From: Symsagittifera roscoffensis | Taxonomy: Eukaryota; Xenacoelomorpha; Acoela; Convolutidae | Assembly: GCF_963678635.1 (NCBI RefSeq) | Contig: NC_087070.1 | Coordinates: forward strand, 10,576,539 to 10,640,538 | Direction of reading: 5' to 3' | Length of the DNA stretch: 64,000 nt | Shown: one piece after another, positions 12,107 through 22,450 of the stretch | Position numbering within the stretch: position 1 is the stretch's first letter | Layout: every line of letters starts with the position of its first letter | Translations under genes and position numbers: made by a program | Notes under the pieces: model-generated | What the model was told of the DNA's origin: nothing | Database searches by the model: none | What the model saw: the letters and a program-made list of their open reading frames with translations, nothing else

Positions 12107-13432
12107 TCAAAGTTTTGGTTTTTTTTGTAATAACTGTAGTGTAGTTTTTTCTGTTGGTGATAGAAAAATATTTTCAACTTCTATTTTTGATAAGAGAATT
12201 GTGTCGAGTGGGTCATGGAGATCAAAAACTTGATTTATTGAGTATTTTGAATCATTTATTGGTGGTCCTGATAAATTTATTTTGTCATTTAAATTTTCTT
12301 TTTCTATCAATGGAAAGGTGTCTTTTTTGTGTGGTTGTTGTTTGGTTGTTTTTTGTTGAGTATTTTTTTTTATCCAAAGTGAATAAGGAATTGGTTTGAA
12401 TGTGGATGTTCCTAATAGATCTACTTCATAGTGGTTATTTTGACAATCTAAATAGAGCGAGAAATGTTGTAAGTTATTTATTTGTGACTGATCTATATCA
12501 GTTTTTACTGCATATTTGCATTCCAATCTTGGTGATGTTTCATTTTTTGCAAGATAGAATTTAATATTTTGTGGTATTTCAACTGTAGTTTTTCGTGTAA
12601 GTAGTTCAGGTGGTGTATTTCTACTCAATGTATCTGGTAGTGCAAGATTTTTTTCTGCTGTCCAAACTATATATAAGTTTGGAAATTTCATTAAAATTAA
12701 TTGAAATCTATAAACTCTATGGTTTTGGGTTTGATTCTGTGTAAAAAGAAATATTATAGGTTTATGGTCTGTAAATAGAACTGTTGGATGTTTAGATCCA
12801 AGTATTAGAAATTCATATTCGGTAAGTGTGTATATTATAGCTGTGCATTCTCTCATGAGAGTAGAGAGTCGTAGTTCGGCCTGTGTAAATAAGCGAGAAC
12901 TTGCTGATATAAGATTCATTTTGTTTGTTCCACTGTGTGATTGTAGCAATGCTGCGCCGATGCCAAAGTTTGAAGCATCGCACTTTGCGTAAAATGGTTG
13001 ATTTGGATCTGGGATTGTATTTGATATTTCTTCTGTTAACATTTTTTTAATTTCTTTGAATCTTGTTTGATGTTCGGTAGTCCATTCGAAGTTTTTTTGT
13101 TGTCTAAGGATGTTATAGAAAGGTCTTAAGTATAATTGCATTTTGTAGACATTTTTACTTAAGAAATTTAACATTCCAAGGAATTCTTGGATTTTCGTTT
13201 TATTTGTGGGTGTTTGAAGTTTCTGAACTGCGTGTATTCGTGATTTCAATGGAGTTATAGTATAATCGATAATGTGGCCAAGAAACTTTACGCGTGTTAG
13301 GAAAAAATGTGATTTGTCTAGGGCTGCTTTCATGTTTTCATTTTTGAGTATTTGATGATATTGTTCTAAAATTAAAAACATTTTGTCTTTCGTTTGTGAC
13401 TGCATGAAAACATCATCTAAGTATTGATGCAT
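12107..13432 (-). pseudogene. RT C-terminal half, RNase H and connection to integrase (441-codon ORF)
   Basis: Opens with the catalytic motif YLDD (residues 4-7). The RT thumb is followed by the gypsy hallmark FLGMLNFLSK-like stretch (about residue 85). RNase H follows with its first Asp in CDASNFGIGAALL (about 150), the Glu in LMRECTAI (about 188) and the Asp in FTDHKP (about 220), then the usual ALPDTLSRN end of the RH region (about 265). The last 170 residues are a Lys/Gln-rich tether towards integrase. The upstream RT palm (13742-13433) is present but interrupted by stops, so the polypeptide is separated from its N-terminal half. Confidence 0.8.
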
Positions 13433-15020
13433 GTTTTTTGAGTATAAGTGGTCTAAAAATTTTACTCATAAAAGCTGAAAAAGCTGCTGGTCATATGGAA
13501 ATTCCATAGAATAATCTATTAAATTCGTATTGTTGATTTCCAATAACAAATTGTGTTAATCGGCGTGATTGTTCATCTAGTGGCATTTGATTGTATGCAC
13601 TATTCTTATCTGCGGTTGTGAAATTTTTACCTTTGATTTTTGTTAGGATTACTTGAATAGGTTCAATGGGCCAATTAGATTTAATTTCGTCAACTAACGA
13701 ATTGAGGTATCTAGCATCTAGAACGATTTTTAGTGATTCTCCTTAAGCTAAGATGATAACTGGGTTGATAAACGTGTTACGTTTTGGTTGTTCTTCTTTG
13801 TTTTCTGGTGATATAATTTCATATTGTTCTAAAATGTCAAGTAGTCTGTTTACTTTATCTTGTAAGTGAATCGGTACTTTACTTGCTCTTTGTTTTTTGA
13901 AAACTGCGTCAGGTTTTAAAGGTAAATGTAGTGGTGAACTAATTTTTCCAACATCGAATTTTGATGTTGCATAAACTGTTGGAAATTTTAATAATAGTTC
14001 GGCTATTTTATCGAAATCTTTTTGTGTTATTTGGGAATGTTGAAAATTAAACATTGGTTGAAACTTTTGTTGTTTTTCCGTATAATGTGCTATTTTAAAC
14101 ATTGGTTTAAAATATGGTGTTTTTGTGAAGTAGTCAGTGTTTCTTTTTTCGTTGCTTATTATGTTGTTTATTGATAATTCTTCATCAAGAGTTGTGGTTT
14201 GACATATATCTAGTAATTGTAGTATATTATTGACTCGATATGCTACTTCATTTGTGGGTGAAGTTACAGCATTTGTTTCACAGTATCCTAAGAGTCCTAA
14301 GGGTAGTGTTATCTGGTATGGTGAATTGTTATTTACGTGTAATGAAAGAATATCTGAGTTTGAATGTTTCATAAATTTTATGGATGAAATTGTGATTCGG
14401 AAAAATTTATGGATGGGTTTAAATTCAAGATCTGACATAGAGAAATGTTGCTTGTTTTGATCTTTATCGTACTGATGGACTTGTTTGATTGAAAAGTTAT
14501 ATAAATTTCCTGATAGTGGTTTCAGGTGTTTTCGTTCCTGATTGTAAATAGGATAAAATTTGGAGAAAAATGGTGGTTGTTTGTTTAGTCTTTGAAAGAA
14601 TATTAAGGATGTGTTTTTTGTCCTTGTGTATTTATCTTTTATATGAAGTTTGCTATTCAAAATGTTTATTGTGGGAATATACTTAGTTATAAATGGTATG
14701 CCAATGATATTGTGTATTATGTCTGTAATGTGAAATGTTTGTTTAAATGGTTTATTTAGTATTTTATTTTGTTCCATTGTTCTAGTGGGAACAAGAAAAA
14801 GTTGGATTTTTCCGTAATTTACTAATGTTGATCCTTGTGCTGTTGCTAATTATCTGGCGGTCTTTATAGGTGTTAGGATTGGATGTAACGACTTAATTTC
14901 ATTCCAGGTAGGGATGTTAATAATATTTGATTCTGCTCCTGAATCAATTAAAAAATCTATTTCAAGATCGGGTGGTTGAAATTCTTTACTTTTTGGGCTT
15001 TCTAAGAGAAATGGGATTGT
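13433..15020 (-). pseudogene. Protease and RT N-terminal half of the giant element's pol
   Basis: The retroviral-type aspartic protease motif DSGAES is encoded at 14946-14930, with the rest of the protease running to about 14700. The 344-codon ORF 14777-13743 carries the protease C-terminus, a linker, and the RT fingers (KPDAVFKKQRASKVPIHLQ near the end, then FINPVIIL). Beyond a stop at 13745-13743 the palm continues to 13433 with the LDARYLN Asp, an NQMPLDE block and a FYGIS block. A stop sits just after FYGIS. An in-frame TAA also separates the protease start from 14777. With the next ORF this gives the order PR-RT-RH-IN of Ty3/gypsy elements. Confidence 0.78.
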
Positions 15021-16014
15021 CCAAATTTTTTCTCTTGGCTGTTTTTTTTGTATATTTTGGTAAATGTGATTTCTACTTGAGTGTTGTTTTTCGTTATTGA
15101 CTACTGTAATTATTTCATTTACATTCTGTCCAACTGATACATCGTTTCTTATGGGTCTAGTATAGTAGTCTTGAAGAAGTTCCGATTGATTTTCGTAAAT
15201 GTGTGAACTGAAGGGTTGTTCCTATATAATGGGTCCGTAGTCGTTTTTGACTGTGATCATATTAACTGAGATAGTGTTATTTGTATCACACTCGCTGTCT
15301 GTTGATTCACAATTAATGTGGTTTAATTGTAGTTCGGTACTCTCTGTGTTGTCAATACCAGGGGGATCTGAAGTTGTTTCTTCAGTTGCTTGTACCTGAT
15401 TAATTTGTCGCTGATGTTTCGGTGTGTTACTTCAATATTTGTGTTGGGAATCAGGGTAACGATTGTTGTTTCGATAAGGGGATTGAGAATAGTTTCTTCG
15501 ATTGTTATAAATGGGATTCCTATTTTGTGAGATGTTTCGTGACCTTTTATAGTAATTGTTATTGTTTCCTTGATAATAAGATCTGTTGTAGGAATTGTTT
15601 CTTGATCTATTGTTCTGTTAAGTTGATTTCTGTTGTTTGAATAACTTCTGATTCTGTTATTTGAGCAGTTTCTATTTCTATTGTATGATGAATTACGTAA
15701 TCTATCGTTTGAATAATGTCTATTCCTAGAATTTGAAGGGGAACTGGTATCAAAAAGTTCTGTTCTGTTTGAATTTGATATTGAATAGTTGTTTCTATAC
15801 TGGTTATTTTGGCTATTTGATCGACTATATCTATTTTGTGAGAAATCTTGTGAATTTCGTTGTATTGGTGATCTACCTCTATTGTTAGAGTTATAGGGTG
15901 ATTGGTTTCTTGAGTAATTTGAATTATTTGGGAGTGGTTTACCAGAGCTGTTATTACTATGTATATTTTTGTTTGGTAAATTTTGATCCTTTTTCTTGTA
16001 TTGATAGAATGATT
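15020..16014 (-). pseudogene. Arg/Ser/Asn-rich gag-pol linker
   Basis: On the minus strand this stretch reads as Arg, Ser, Asn, Gln and Tyr in short repeats (phrases like NRNRNCSNNRIRS), with frame changes, between the zinc-knuckle remnant and the protease. On the plus strand the same sequence is the T/G-rich pattern GTTGTTTGAATAA. Basic RS/RN-rich regions beside a nucleocapsid usually bind RNA. It could be the C-terminal part of gag or a linker of a gag-pol fusion. Confidence 0.5.
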
Positions 16015-18560
16015 TATTTGGTTCTTTGTACTTTTGTGGTTTTTTTTTGGTTATCTTGTTGTTTTTTGTCTACATTCGGCAATGCTATGTCCGTTTCTTC
16101 GACGATAATAAACCATTTCTTGAAAGATGGTTTACCTTTGAAATTGGGATTTTTCTCATATGTGTTTAAAATTTCAGTGGTTTTCTGTTTCTTCAAGTTT
16201 CATTGTGGTTTCTGCTTGTTCTAGTTTATCTACTAATTTTTGAAAATCTAAATCTGGTTTTCGAATTGAAGAAGGATGACATGCTCTCTTTTTTATTGCT
16301 ATTTTCCTTAATTGAGGTGTTAAGGTCATCATTAAAATTTCTGTCATTTTTGTGTTTTTATAGTCATGTGTATTAAGTGAATATGCTTTTCGAACTAGTG
16401 TTTCGATACGCACTGCTAGTTGTTTGACAGTTTCATTTGGTAATCTGCGAATTTCATTACATAAAACTCTTTGGTGTTGTTTGTTTCTTTCAGAGTCAAA
16501 CCTTTTTGAAAATTCTTGTGTGAATCTTTTCCAATCTGATTTTATTTCTATAGGTAATACTGAAAACCATTTTTGTGCTGCGCCATCTAGGGTTGTTTGT
16601 ATTAGTGCTGTGCGTCTATGTAACTAAATTTGATGTAGTGGCGTATTAATTGGTTCAGGTCCTATATTTAAAATTAAATTTGCTGTTACTGCATTTAAAT
16701 AATCTTCTACAGAATATTCAGGATCTGTTCCTGTGAATACCATCAGTGGTTTATTGGATGTTATTGATGATCCACCCATGAGGTATGGATTCATTGTCAT
16801 CTGTAGTGATTCTGCGGCATTTGGCATTCGCGAAAAATTTGAAAGTTGATTTTTTGTTATTTCGTGTTGCTGAAGGTAATATGGAAGCGGTATTTAATTT
16901 TGCATTTGAGTTGGTTGATAGGAATGCATTGACATTGGGTTTTGTGGTTGTATTGGTTGAAAAGATTGTGTGTTAAATGGGTTTGGTATATGCATTTGTT
17001 GTGGATTTTGTACATCTGTTGGGTTTTGTGGATAAATTTTTATATTTCGAGATGGTTGAGGTTGTCGTGGTCTTTGTGTGCGATATTTCTTAGTGTATGG
17101 TGCAAAAATATCTGGTTGGTGATAGTCGTCTTCATCAGATGATAAATAGTTTGTATTATATGGTGTATATTGATTATTTTTATTTTGTTGAGAGAATGGG
17201 TAATTTTCACTATAATCCTGTGTAGGTTGTGGATTATCTGGAAAATTCACTGAATTGGTCGATGTTTTCGGGAGATTCCAATAATTGGAACATACGTGAT
17301 TTAAATTTTGTGTATTTTTTCGGGGAGGTTGGTTTGTTCTTAGTTTGTGAGCTTAATTATAATTGTGTTCTGCAAAGGTGTTTCTTGTGAATGGTTTTCG
17401 TGTTTTTGACGGTATTGTCATTGGTCTATACGTTTGATAATCCATATGTGAATATTTTGGAGCAACCGAAGATTTAACGGTTGATTGTAAGGTTACTTGT
17501 GCCAATGAAGTATTTGTATTTCTTGGTGTTGTCAAATTTGGGTGTATTGGTGAAATACTTTGTTGTGCAGTTGTTGTTGTTTGGACGATTTCTTCATTTA
17601 TGAAGTGTGATGGTGTTTGAATATCTTGTTGTGTAAGATTTCTAGTTCCATTAAGGTTTTCATTATGTATGACGGTCGAATTTAAACTGTTATTTCGCGT
17701 ATCAGGTAAAAATGTATTATAGTTTAATGGTGTTGCATCAATGGTTAATGGTATTACTTTTACATAATCTCTGTGATAAGATATTGTACTTATTTCTTGA
17801 CTTGAGATAGATTGTGGGATATTTATAAATGTAGGATGAGACAATTCAGGGTCCCAAACGTAGTATGATTGTTCTGAAAGGGCAGTGTCGTCATTTGTAT
17901 TTTGAGGTCTGAAATTTTTTCTTGCTTGTGAAATTAAATCTAAATTGTGGGTGAAATAATCTATTATGAACCATGCTAAAATCTTTTGTAAACCATGTTT
18001 AGTGTGTTGTGAAACATCATCTTTAGTGAAATTTTCTTTAATTATATGTAAAAATGTTGAAATTAATGCAATTTCATTTCGTACTTTTGTATGTTTGGAT
18101 GTTTCAGTTGGTGAGATACATGAAATTCTGTTTTTTCTAATATAGATATATAACTATATATTATTGCGAAAACTTCGTTAGTAAATATGGAGTTTGCTCT
18201 TTGTGAATTATGATATTGTATGCTTTTGATATTTTCTAGGAATACTTTTGAAAATTCTAATTCAATATCGTCTGTTTGAATTACATATTTGCGATGGGCT
18301 GTAATGGGTGTGCTGAATTCTATGGTATAAATTCCATATTGTTGTGTTAGATTACATATGTCTTTCAAATAATGTTCAATAATTTGTCTTCTGATTTTTA
18401 CATCTGGGAATTCTGCTTTGCCTGGAATGATTCCGGGTTCAAACAAATTTACGAGTAAGTTCTTGCAAAAATCATGTTGACCTCTATCATCGGGTGAATC
18501 TATAAGAAAGGGGTAAACTGCTTCGTCATCTGGACTATCGTCACTTTGAGTGTGGCTCAT
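16014..18560 (-). pseudogene. gag of the giant element, broken by stops and frameshifts
   Basis: One long protein of about 850 codons. It starts at the ATG at 18560 (MSHTQSDDSPDDEA). A one-base frameshift near 18070 links 18560-18063 to the frame that runs 18060-16174. In that frame only single stops interrupt: TAA at 17355-17353, a stop at about 16896-16894, and TAG at 16626-16624. The middle is Pro/Gln/Asn-rich (17250-16900). The capsid-like part (16750-16200) contains DGAAQKWFSVLP and LPNETVKQLAVRIETLVRKA, helix-rich blocks typical of gypsy gag. At 16130-16070 a zinc knuckle is only partly left: the GH-x4-C half reads in frame, but the first two Cys are not visible. It follows the small basic ORF with a 20-base overlap. 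In the intact element it would form the particle. Confidence 0.7.
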
Positions 18561-19002
18561 TTTTTCGTTTGATGACTGTTAATATATAACTATCGATGTG
18601 TCTAATTGGTTGATTCCAATTATACAAGTGTACTGGTTTGTGTTTGTTTTGCTTTTTTATTCTTCTTTTTCCTCTTTTTGACGAATTTGAAGTTGTTTCT
18701 GAGTCGGAAAAATATAATTGATCGTGGATGGGACAATTTTTATCAATAGATTTTTTTAATTTGTAGAGTTCATCTAAACTGCTGGCTTCTGATTCAGAAA
18801 ATGCGTTTCTGTTTTTTGAAAATCTTTTTCGTGTGATTTGTCTTTGTTTGTTTATAATTTTTCTTTTTATTGTTTGTCGTTTTGTTCTAATGTATCCAAC
18901 TGTTTGTGTATGAGGTGTGATTACAAGATCGTATTTTTTGTTGTCTTTTTCACAGTTGTGTAAAACGATTGTTTGTTTATTTCCTAAGTTTTTGAATGAC
19001 AT
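18541..19002 (-). CDS. Small basic ORF upstream of and overlapping gag (153 residues)
   Basis: Intact ORF starting MSFKNLGNKQTIVLHN. Residues 38-66 and about 108-122 are very rich in Lys and Arg (for example RQTIKRKIINKQRQITRKRF and SSKRGKRRIKKQNKHK), with an acidic, Ser-rich block between them (SESEASSLDE, DSETTSNSS). The composition suits an RNA- or nucleus-binding protein. Its last 20 bases overlap the gag start, suggesting that gag is reached by reinitiation or leaky scanning. An ORF before gag is unusual for Ty3/gypsy elements. It may be an accessory protein, or a former N-terminal extension of gag in another frame. Confidence 0.5.
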   Translation of the reverse strand: MSFKNLGNKQTIVLHNCEKDNKKYDLVITPHTQTVGYIRTKRQTIKRKIINKQRQITRKRFSKNRNAFSESEASSLDELYKLKKSIDKNCPIHDQLYFSDSETTSNSSKRGKRRIKKQNKHKPVHLYNWNQPIRHIDSYILTVIKRKNEPHSK

Positions 19003-20258
19003 AAGGTTTAGGATGAGGGATGCAAGAAGTTGTTAGTTATTTCTATTTCCTTAGACTGTTAGTCCTTACGATTTTTTGGTTAGCTTAACCTGGGTCTTTT
19101 GTTCAGGGTTGGAGAGAAAAGTATATCGATTCCGGAGAATGATTTTTTACTTTCTCGTGGCTAGTCTAAGCTAAGGTGTTAACTTAATTAATCTTACTTA
19201 GGGCTAATGATTGTGTTCAAGGGTTGGAGAATAGTAAATCGATTCACAAGGTTCAGGTACAATTAGTACGCAAGTAGTTCGTTAGATACTATTTTAAACT
19301 TACTAAGTCTAAGATCTATCCTGGCTCTGGTAAGAGGAGGGTTTAAGTGAAGGATGAATAACCGAAGTTCATCACTGTTTATCTTAATTTGAATGGTTAG
19401 TTTTATTTAAAAATTTCTATTAGTCCTGGGTCTTTTGGAAGGGTTGGATAGTGAATCGACGTTTGAGGTCGTTAGACACTTGCTAAGTGGGTGGAGGAGA
19501 AAAAAATTGTTCTGTTGATCCAAGGATAGGCCATGATGATCAGGTTTTAAATTTATTGAGATAGAAAATTTATTAAGATCCAAGGATAAGCCTTGATGAT
19601 CTGATTTTAAAAATTAAATGAATTTAAGTTTAAAATGATTTAAATTTATTGAATAAAAGATTTTGTTCTTTAATGATATTAGTGAGCTTATGATTGCTGT
19701 TATTTTTAGGTGATGGAGCTGGGGCAACAAATGATTTATGATTACTAACAATTTATTGTCATGCAACTAATTTTTATTTTTATTTTTAAATAAATATTTT
19801 TCGAATATGTTTTATATAATACTGCAGAAATTAAGAAAACGATCTGAGATCTTTTTATCAATCTTTATTGTACATTAATAGTTTTGTTTAGCGCCTGAAA
19901 CGATCATGAAGGTTTACTTCAAAATTTTATGTTTGCCAATGAAAGTTTAAATTCATTGCTAATAAGATTCTAAGTTTGTGTTGGCTTTTGCCGTACAATC
20001 ATAAAACTAAATGGTAAGTTTCTACTTTGTCTTATGTCGTCTCTTGTTCGAGGTCTTCTTCCAATTCCGGGTAGTTCTATTATCGTTCGGAATATCGGCT
20101 CTGATCTATTTAGAGACATTTCAATTAAATTATTATCGTATAACATTTTGAAAATGTTTTGTCTAATTTCTAATCTATTTTTGGTTAGTTCTAAGCTATT
20201 AAGGTCTTATTCGAGAATTATGGTCGCACCAGATGAGTTATGACCGATGTGGTTAACT
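19003..20258 (-). other. 5' leader of the giant element with internal repeats
   Basis: About 1.25 kb between the 5' LTR and the first ORF. Three diverged copies of a 30-base phrase built on GGGTTGGA...GTAAATCGATTC lie at 19101-19132, 19214-19246 and 19438-19462, and a second phrase beginning GATCCAAGGATA is present at 19518-19549 and 19578-19609. TGGTGCGACC (minus strand, 20231-20222) could be a primer-binding site, but it sits 28 bases inside the LTR edge rather than next to it. Repeated leader phrases would be candidates for a packaging or translation structure. Confidence 0.5.
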
Positions 20259-20643
20259 CATAGAGTAATTTCGGATAGGGTACACCGTCTGCTCGTCACG
20301 CTATGTTATTTTCGGCCTGATAGATTCGTGCAACTTCTTAGTCTAATACGGATCCTAATCTTACTCTTATACTTACTAGTCTCAGGGTGTTTAACTAGTC
20401 TCTGCTAGGCTCAATAGATCTAGGGTATACTGGTTTATTGCGGCTGCTGAAGTTTTTTGGAGAGGCAACTAATTTCTAAGTTAAATTCAAATCTCTCTGG
20501 TGCTGAAATTACAAGTAATTTCAGCACTTACAAATAAGTGGGTTGTTAGTTAGATGGATTATGATTGCTTAATATTAAATATTTTACAGTGGTAAAACAT
20601 TTAATTTATCCAATTATAAAATGTAGTTTAGATCAGGTTCCAC
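20259..20643 (-). repeat. 5' LTR of the giant element
   Basis: 385 bp partner of 2127-2510. Because the element reads on the minus strand, this LTR would contain the active promoter. A clear TATA box cannot be singled out in such AT-rich sequence. Confidence 0.88.
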
Positions 20644-20723
20644 TTCACTATCTACCAAGAGGAACTCTATTTCCCGAGTCGAGATTTTTCGCCTAATTTG
20701 AAGCAAAATTTGAGCGGTTTGAG

Positions 20724-20930
20724 CGTTTTTTTTAGACAATTACGCTCAAAATCTTGCTTCAAAATGAGCGGTTTGAGCGATTTTTGAACGGTTTATCTAC
20801 AAAAAAAACGCTCAAAAATCGCACAAGATTTGAGCGGTTTTTGACGGTTTTTTTTTAGATAAACCGCTCAAAAACCGCTCAAACCGCTCATTTTGAAGCA
20901 AGATTTTGAGCGTAATTGTCAAAAAAAACG
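20724..20930. repeat. Foldback element with GAGCGGTTT repeats
   Basis: Two inverted arms (20735-20805 and 20850-20920) pair almost completely; the outer ends are GACAATTACGCTCAAAATC and its complement. The arms themselves are made of the short phrase GAGCGGTTT/AAACCGCTC repeated many times on both strands, and more copies extend to 21005. It adjoins the 5' LTR of the giant element. No coding content. Confidence 0.8.
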
Positions 20931-21454
20931 ACTCAAACCGCCTAAATCTTGAGCGGTTTTTGAGCGTTTTTTAAAATAAATTGCTCAAAAACCGCTCCAA
21001 CTGTTCACAACTCTACGCTTTTTGTATCTCTTAGTTTGAAAAAAAGTTACAGTTGTCCCATTTTAAAATTATACAATACCCTTTTTTGTCTGCAAGTCCC
21101 CTTTTTGCTCCCACCCCCTCCTCTTGGTCCCAATTCTATTTGAAACGATTTCTCAGCAGCAATGTTTTGCTAACTTTGATAAGTTTTAACAGAAAGTTAA
21201 TAGCGCGCAATAATTATCTCAAATTAGCCGAGTTGGTTGTGTTCAAATCCCTATAACTTAACAAAAAACTTCTGGGTTTAGTTTTAAGTTTTTGGTTCAA
21301 GACATCGATATCTCAAATAATAAGCAATTGTTGTCAAAAGCGGATCATTCAACACTCAAATTTGGTTTGAATAAAAAACATTCTCGACAATAAATCTTAA
21401 CTTACTCAGTGATTTTGCGTTTCTTACGCACAGAATGATTCGCATTCAAATTAT

Positions 21455-21929
21455 TGTTCCGACTTTCGTAACGAAAGTAACGGAATATTTGTGCTAGGGG
21501 TGGTTCTTTTTCTTCGATTTTTTAACTAGCAATTTTTAACGGAATTTTTTTTATATCTTTCAAGAAAAATTGTTGTCCTGAGCTTACATTAGAAAAATAT
21601 ATCTCACCTGTGATAAATTTTTGTAAAGTTAATGGGGTTTAAAGATTGCCCTTTTGGCCAATTTTGGACAATTACCACGTAAGCGGAGTTTTAGTCCGTC
21701 TTAGAAGATATTCCAAATTGGTTGAAGATAGTTCATTTGCCATAATTGATTTGCTAATAGGAGCGAAATCTATCACTTTGTATTTTTTTTCTCAATCTCC
21801 AATAAAACCTTCATTTTAAAGAAAAAGTTCATTCTTTTTTACATTTATTTTTTTCGTGTTATTACTGCTCCATAAAACTTGAAAGCAGTGGGAACATTCA
21901 GGGCTTCATCCTTATACGAGCACTTTGCT
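21455..21929 (+). mobile_element. Helitron/Helentron-like short element, copy 1 of a tandem pair
   Basis: Begins TTCCGACTTTCGTAACGAAAGTAACGGAA, which folds back on itself (CTTTCG-TAA-CGAAAG, flanked by TTCCG and CGGAA). It continues with AATATTTGTGCT and a CT-rich block and ends near CATTCAGGGCTTCATCC...CGAGCA...CTTG. It is non-coding. The next copy begins immediately after it. See the finding on this family for the full structural argument. Confidence 0.6.
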
Positions 21930-22450
21930 TGTTCCGACTTTCGCAACGAAAGTAACGGAATATTTGTGCTCGTGGTGGGTTTTTTCTTCAGACAAATTTC
22001 GACTTTTTAGCTAGCCATTTTTGCCGGAATTTTTATATCATTCAAATAGTATTATTGTTCTGAGCTTAAAATTAAAAAAATATTTCACCTGTTTTTGTTT
22101 CTTATGCAGTTATGAAGTTTTAAATTTTGCCATTTTGGCCAATTTGGGACAATTAACGCGCGATATATTTCGTTCAAATAACGCGTAAGCGGAGATTTAA
22201 TCCGTTTAGAAATCGTTCCAAAGCGGTTCAAAGTAGCTTATATGCCATAATGGATCTGTTAATAGGAGCAAAATCTATCACTTTTTTTTTTTTTTATGGT
22301 TTGTGGGGGATGTTTTTACAAAAAAATCTGAAATTTTTCTTTTTTTAAATTTTTTTTCATTACATTTAAATTTTCCATGTTATTATTGCTCCATAGACCT
22401 TAAGAGGCAGCCGAAACATTCGGGGCATTGCCCTGATACGAGTAGTCTTG
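21930..22450 (+). mobile_element. Helitron/Helentron-like short element, copy 2, head-to-tail
   Basis: Repeats the same plan: 5' hairpin TTCCGACTTTCGCAACGAAAGTAACGGAA, then GTGCTCG, and at the 3' end GGGCATTGCCC followed by TGATACGAGTAGTCTTG. GTGCTCG near the start and CGAGTAG near the end form a subterminal inverted repeat. The junction with copy 1 carries no extra sequence, as expected of tandem rolling-circle products. Confidence 0.62.

Larger units (their letters stand above)
2127..20643 (-). mobile_element. 18.5 kb env-bearing Ty3/gypsy-type LTR retrotransposon, minus strand, degraded
   Basis: Two long direct repeats (2127-2510 and 20259-20643) bound an interior coding on the minus strand. 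In order: repeat-rich leader, small basic ORF, gag with a zinc-knuckle remnant, protease (DSGA), RT (YLDD), RNase H, HHCC zinc domain and integrase, two tiny membrane ORFs, a Pro/Ser/Thr-rich ORF, an env-like glycoprotein with C-terminal hydrophobic segments, and a further gene. The PR-RT-RH-IN order is that of Ty3/gypsy. The length is about three times that of a simple gypsy element; the excess lies in the leader and in the genes after pol. All large genes are interrupted, so this copy is not functional on its own. The combination resembles the Tor elements of the tunicate Oikopleura as I remember them, but this is not verified. Two smaller gypsy elements in the window (31220-35810, 44217-49069) are of a different type. 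Confidence 0.88.

Noticed and set aside
12154-12399. Plus-strand hydrophobic ORF of 81 codons
   Set aside because: Antisense to the RNase H to integrase tether of pol.
20208-20231. A tRNA-like 3' end (TTCGA then CGCACCA) next to the 5' LTR
   Set aside because: The arms do not pair and there is no cloverleaf; at most it contains a displaced primer-binding-site word.
2121-20648. A target-site duplication flanking the giant element
   Set aside because: The bases outside the two LTRs (GTACA on the left, TTCAC on the right) do not match convincingly, so no duplication is claimed.
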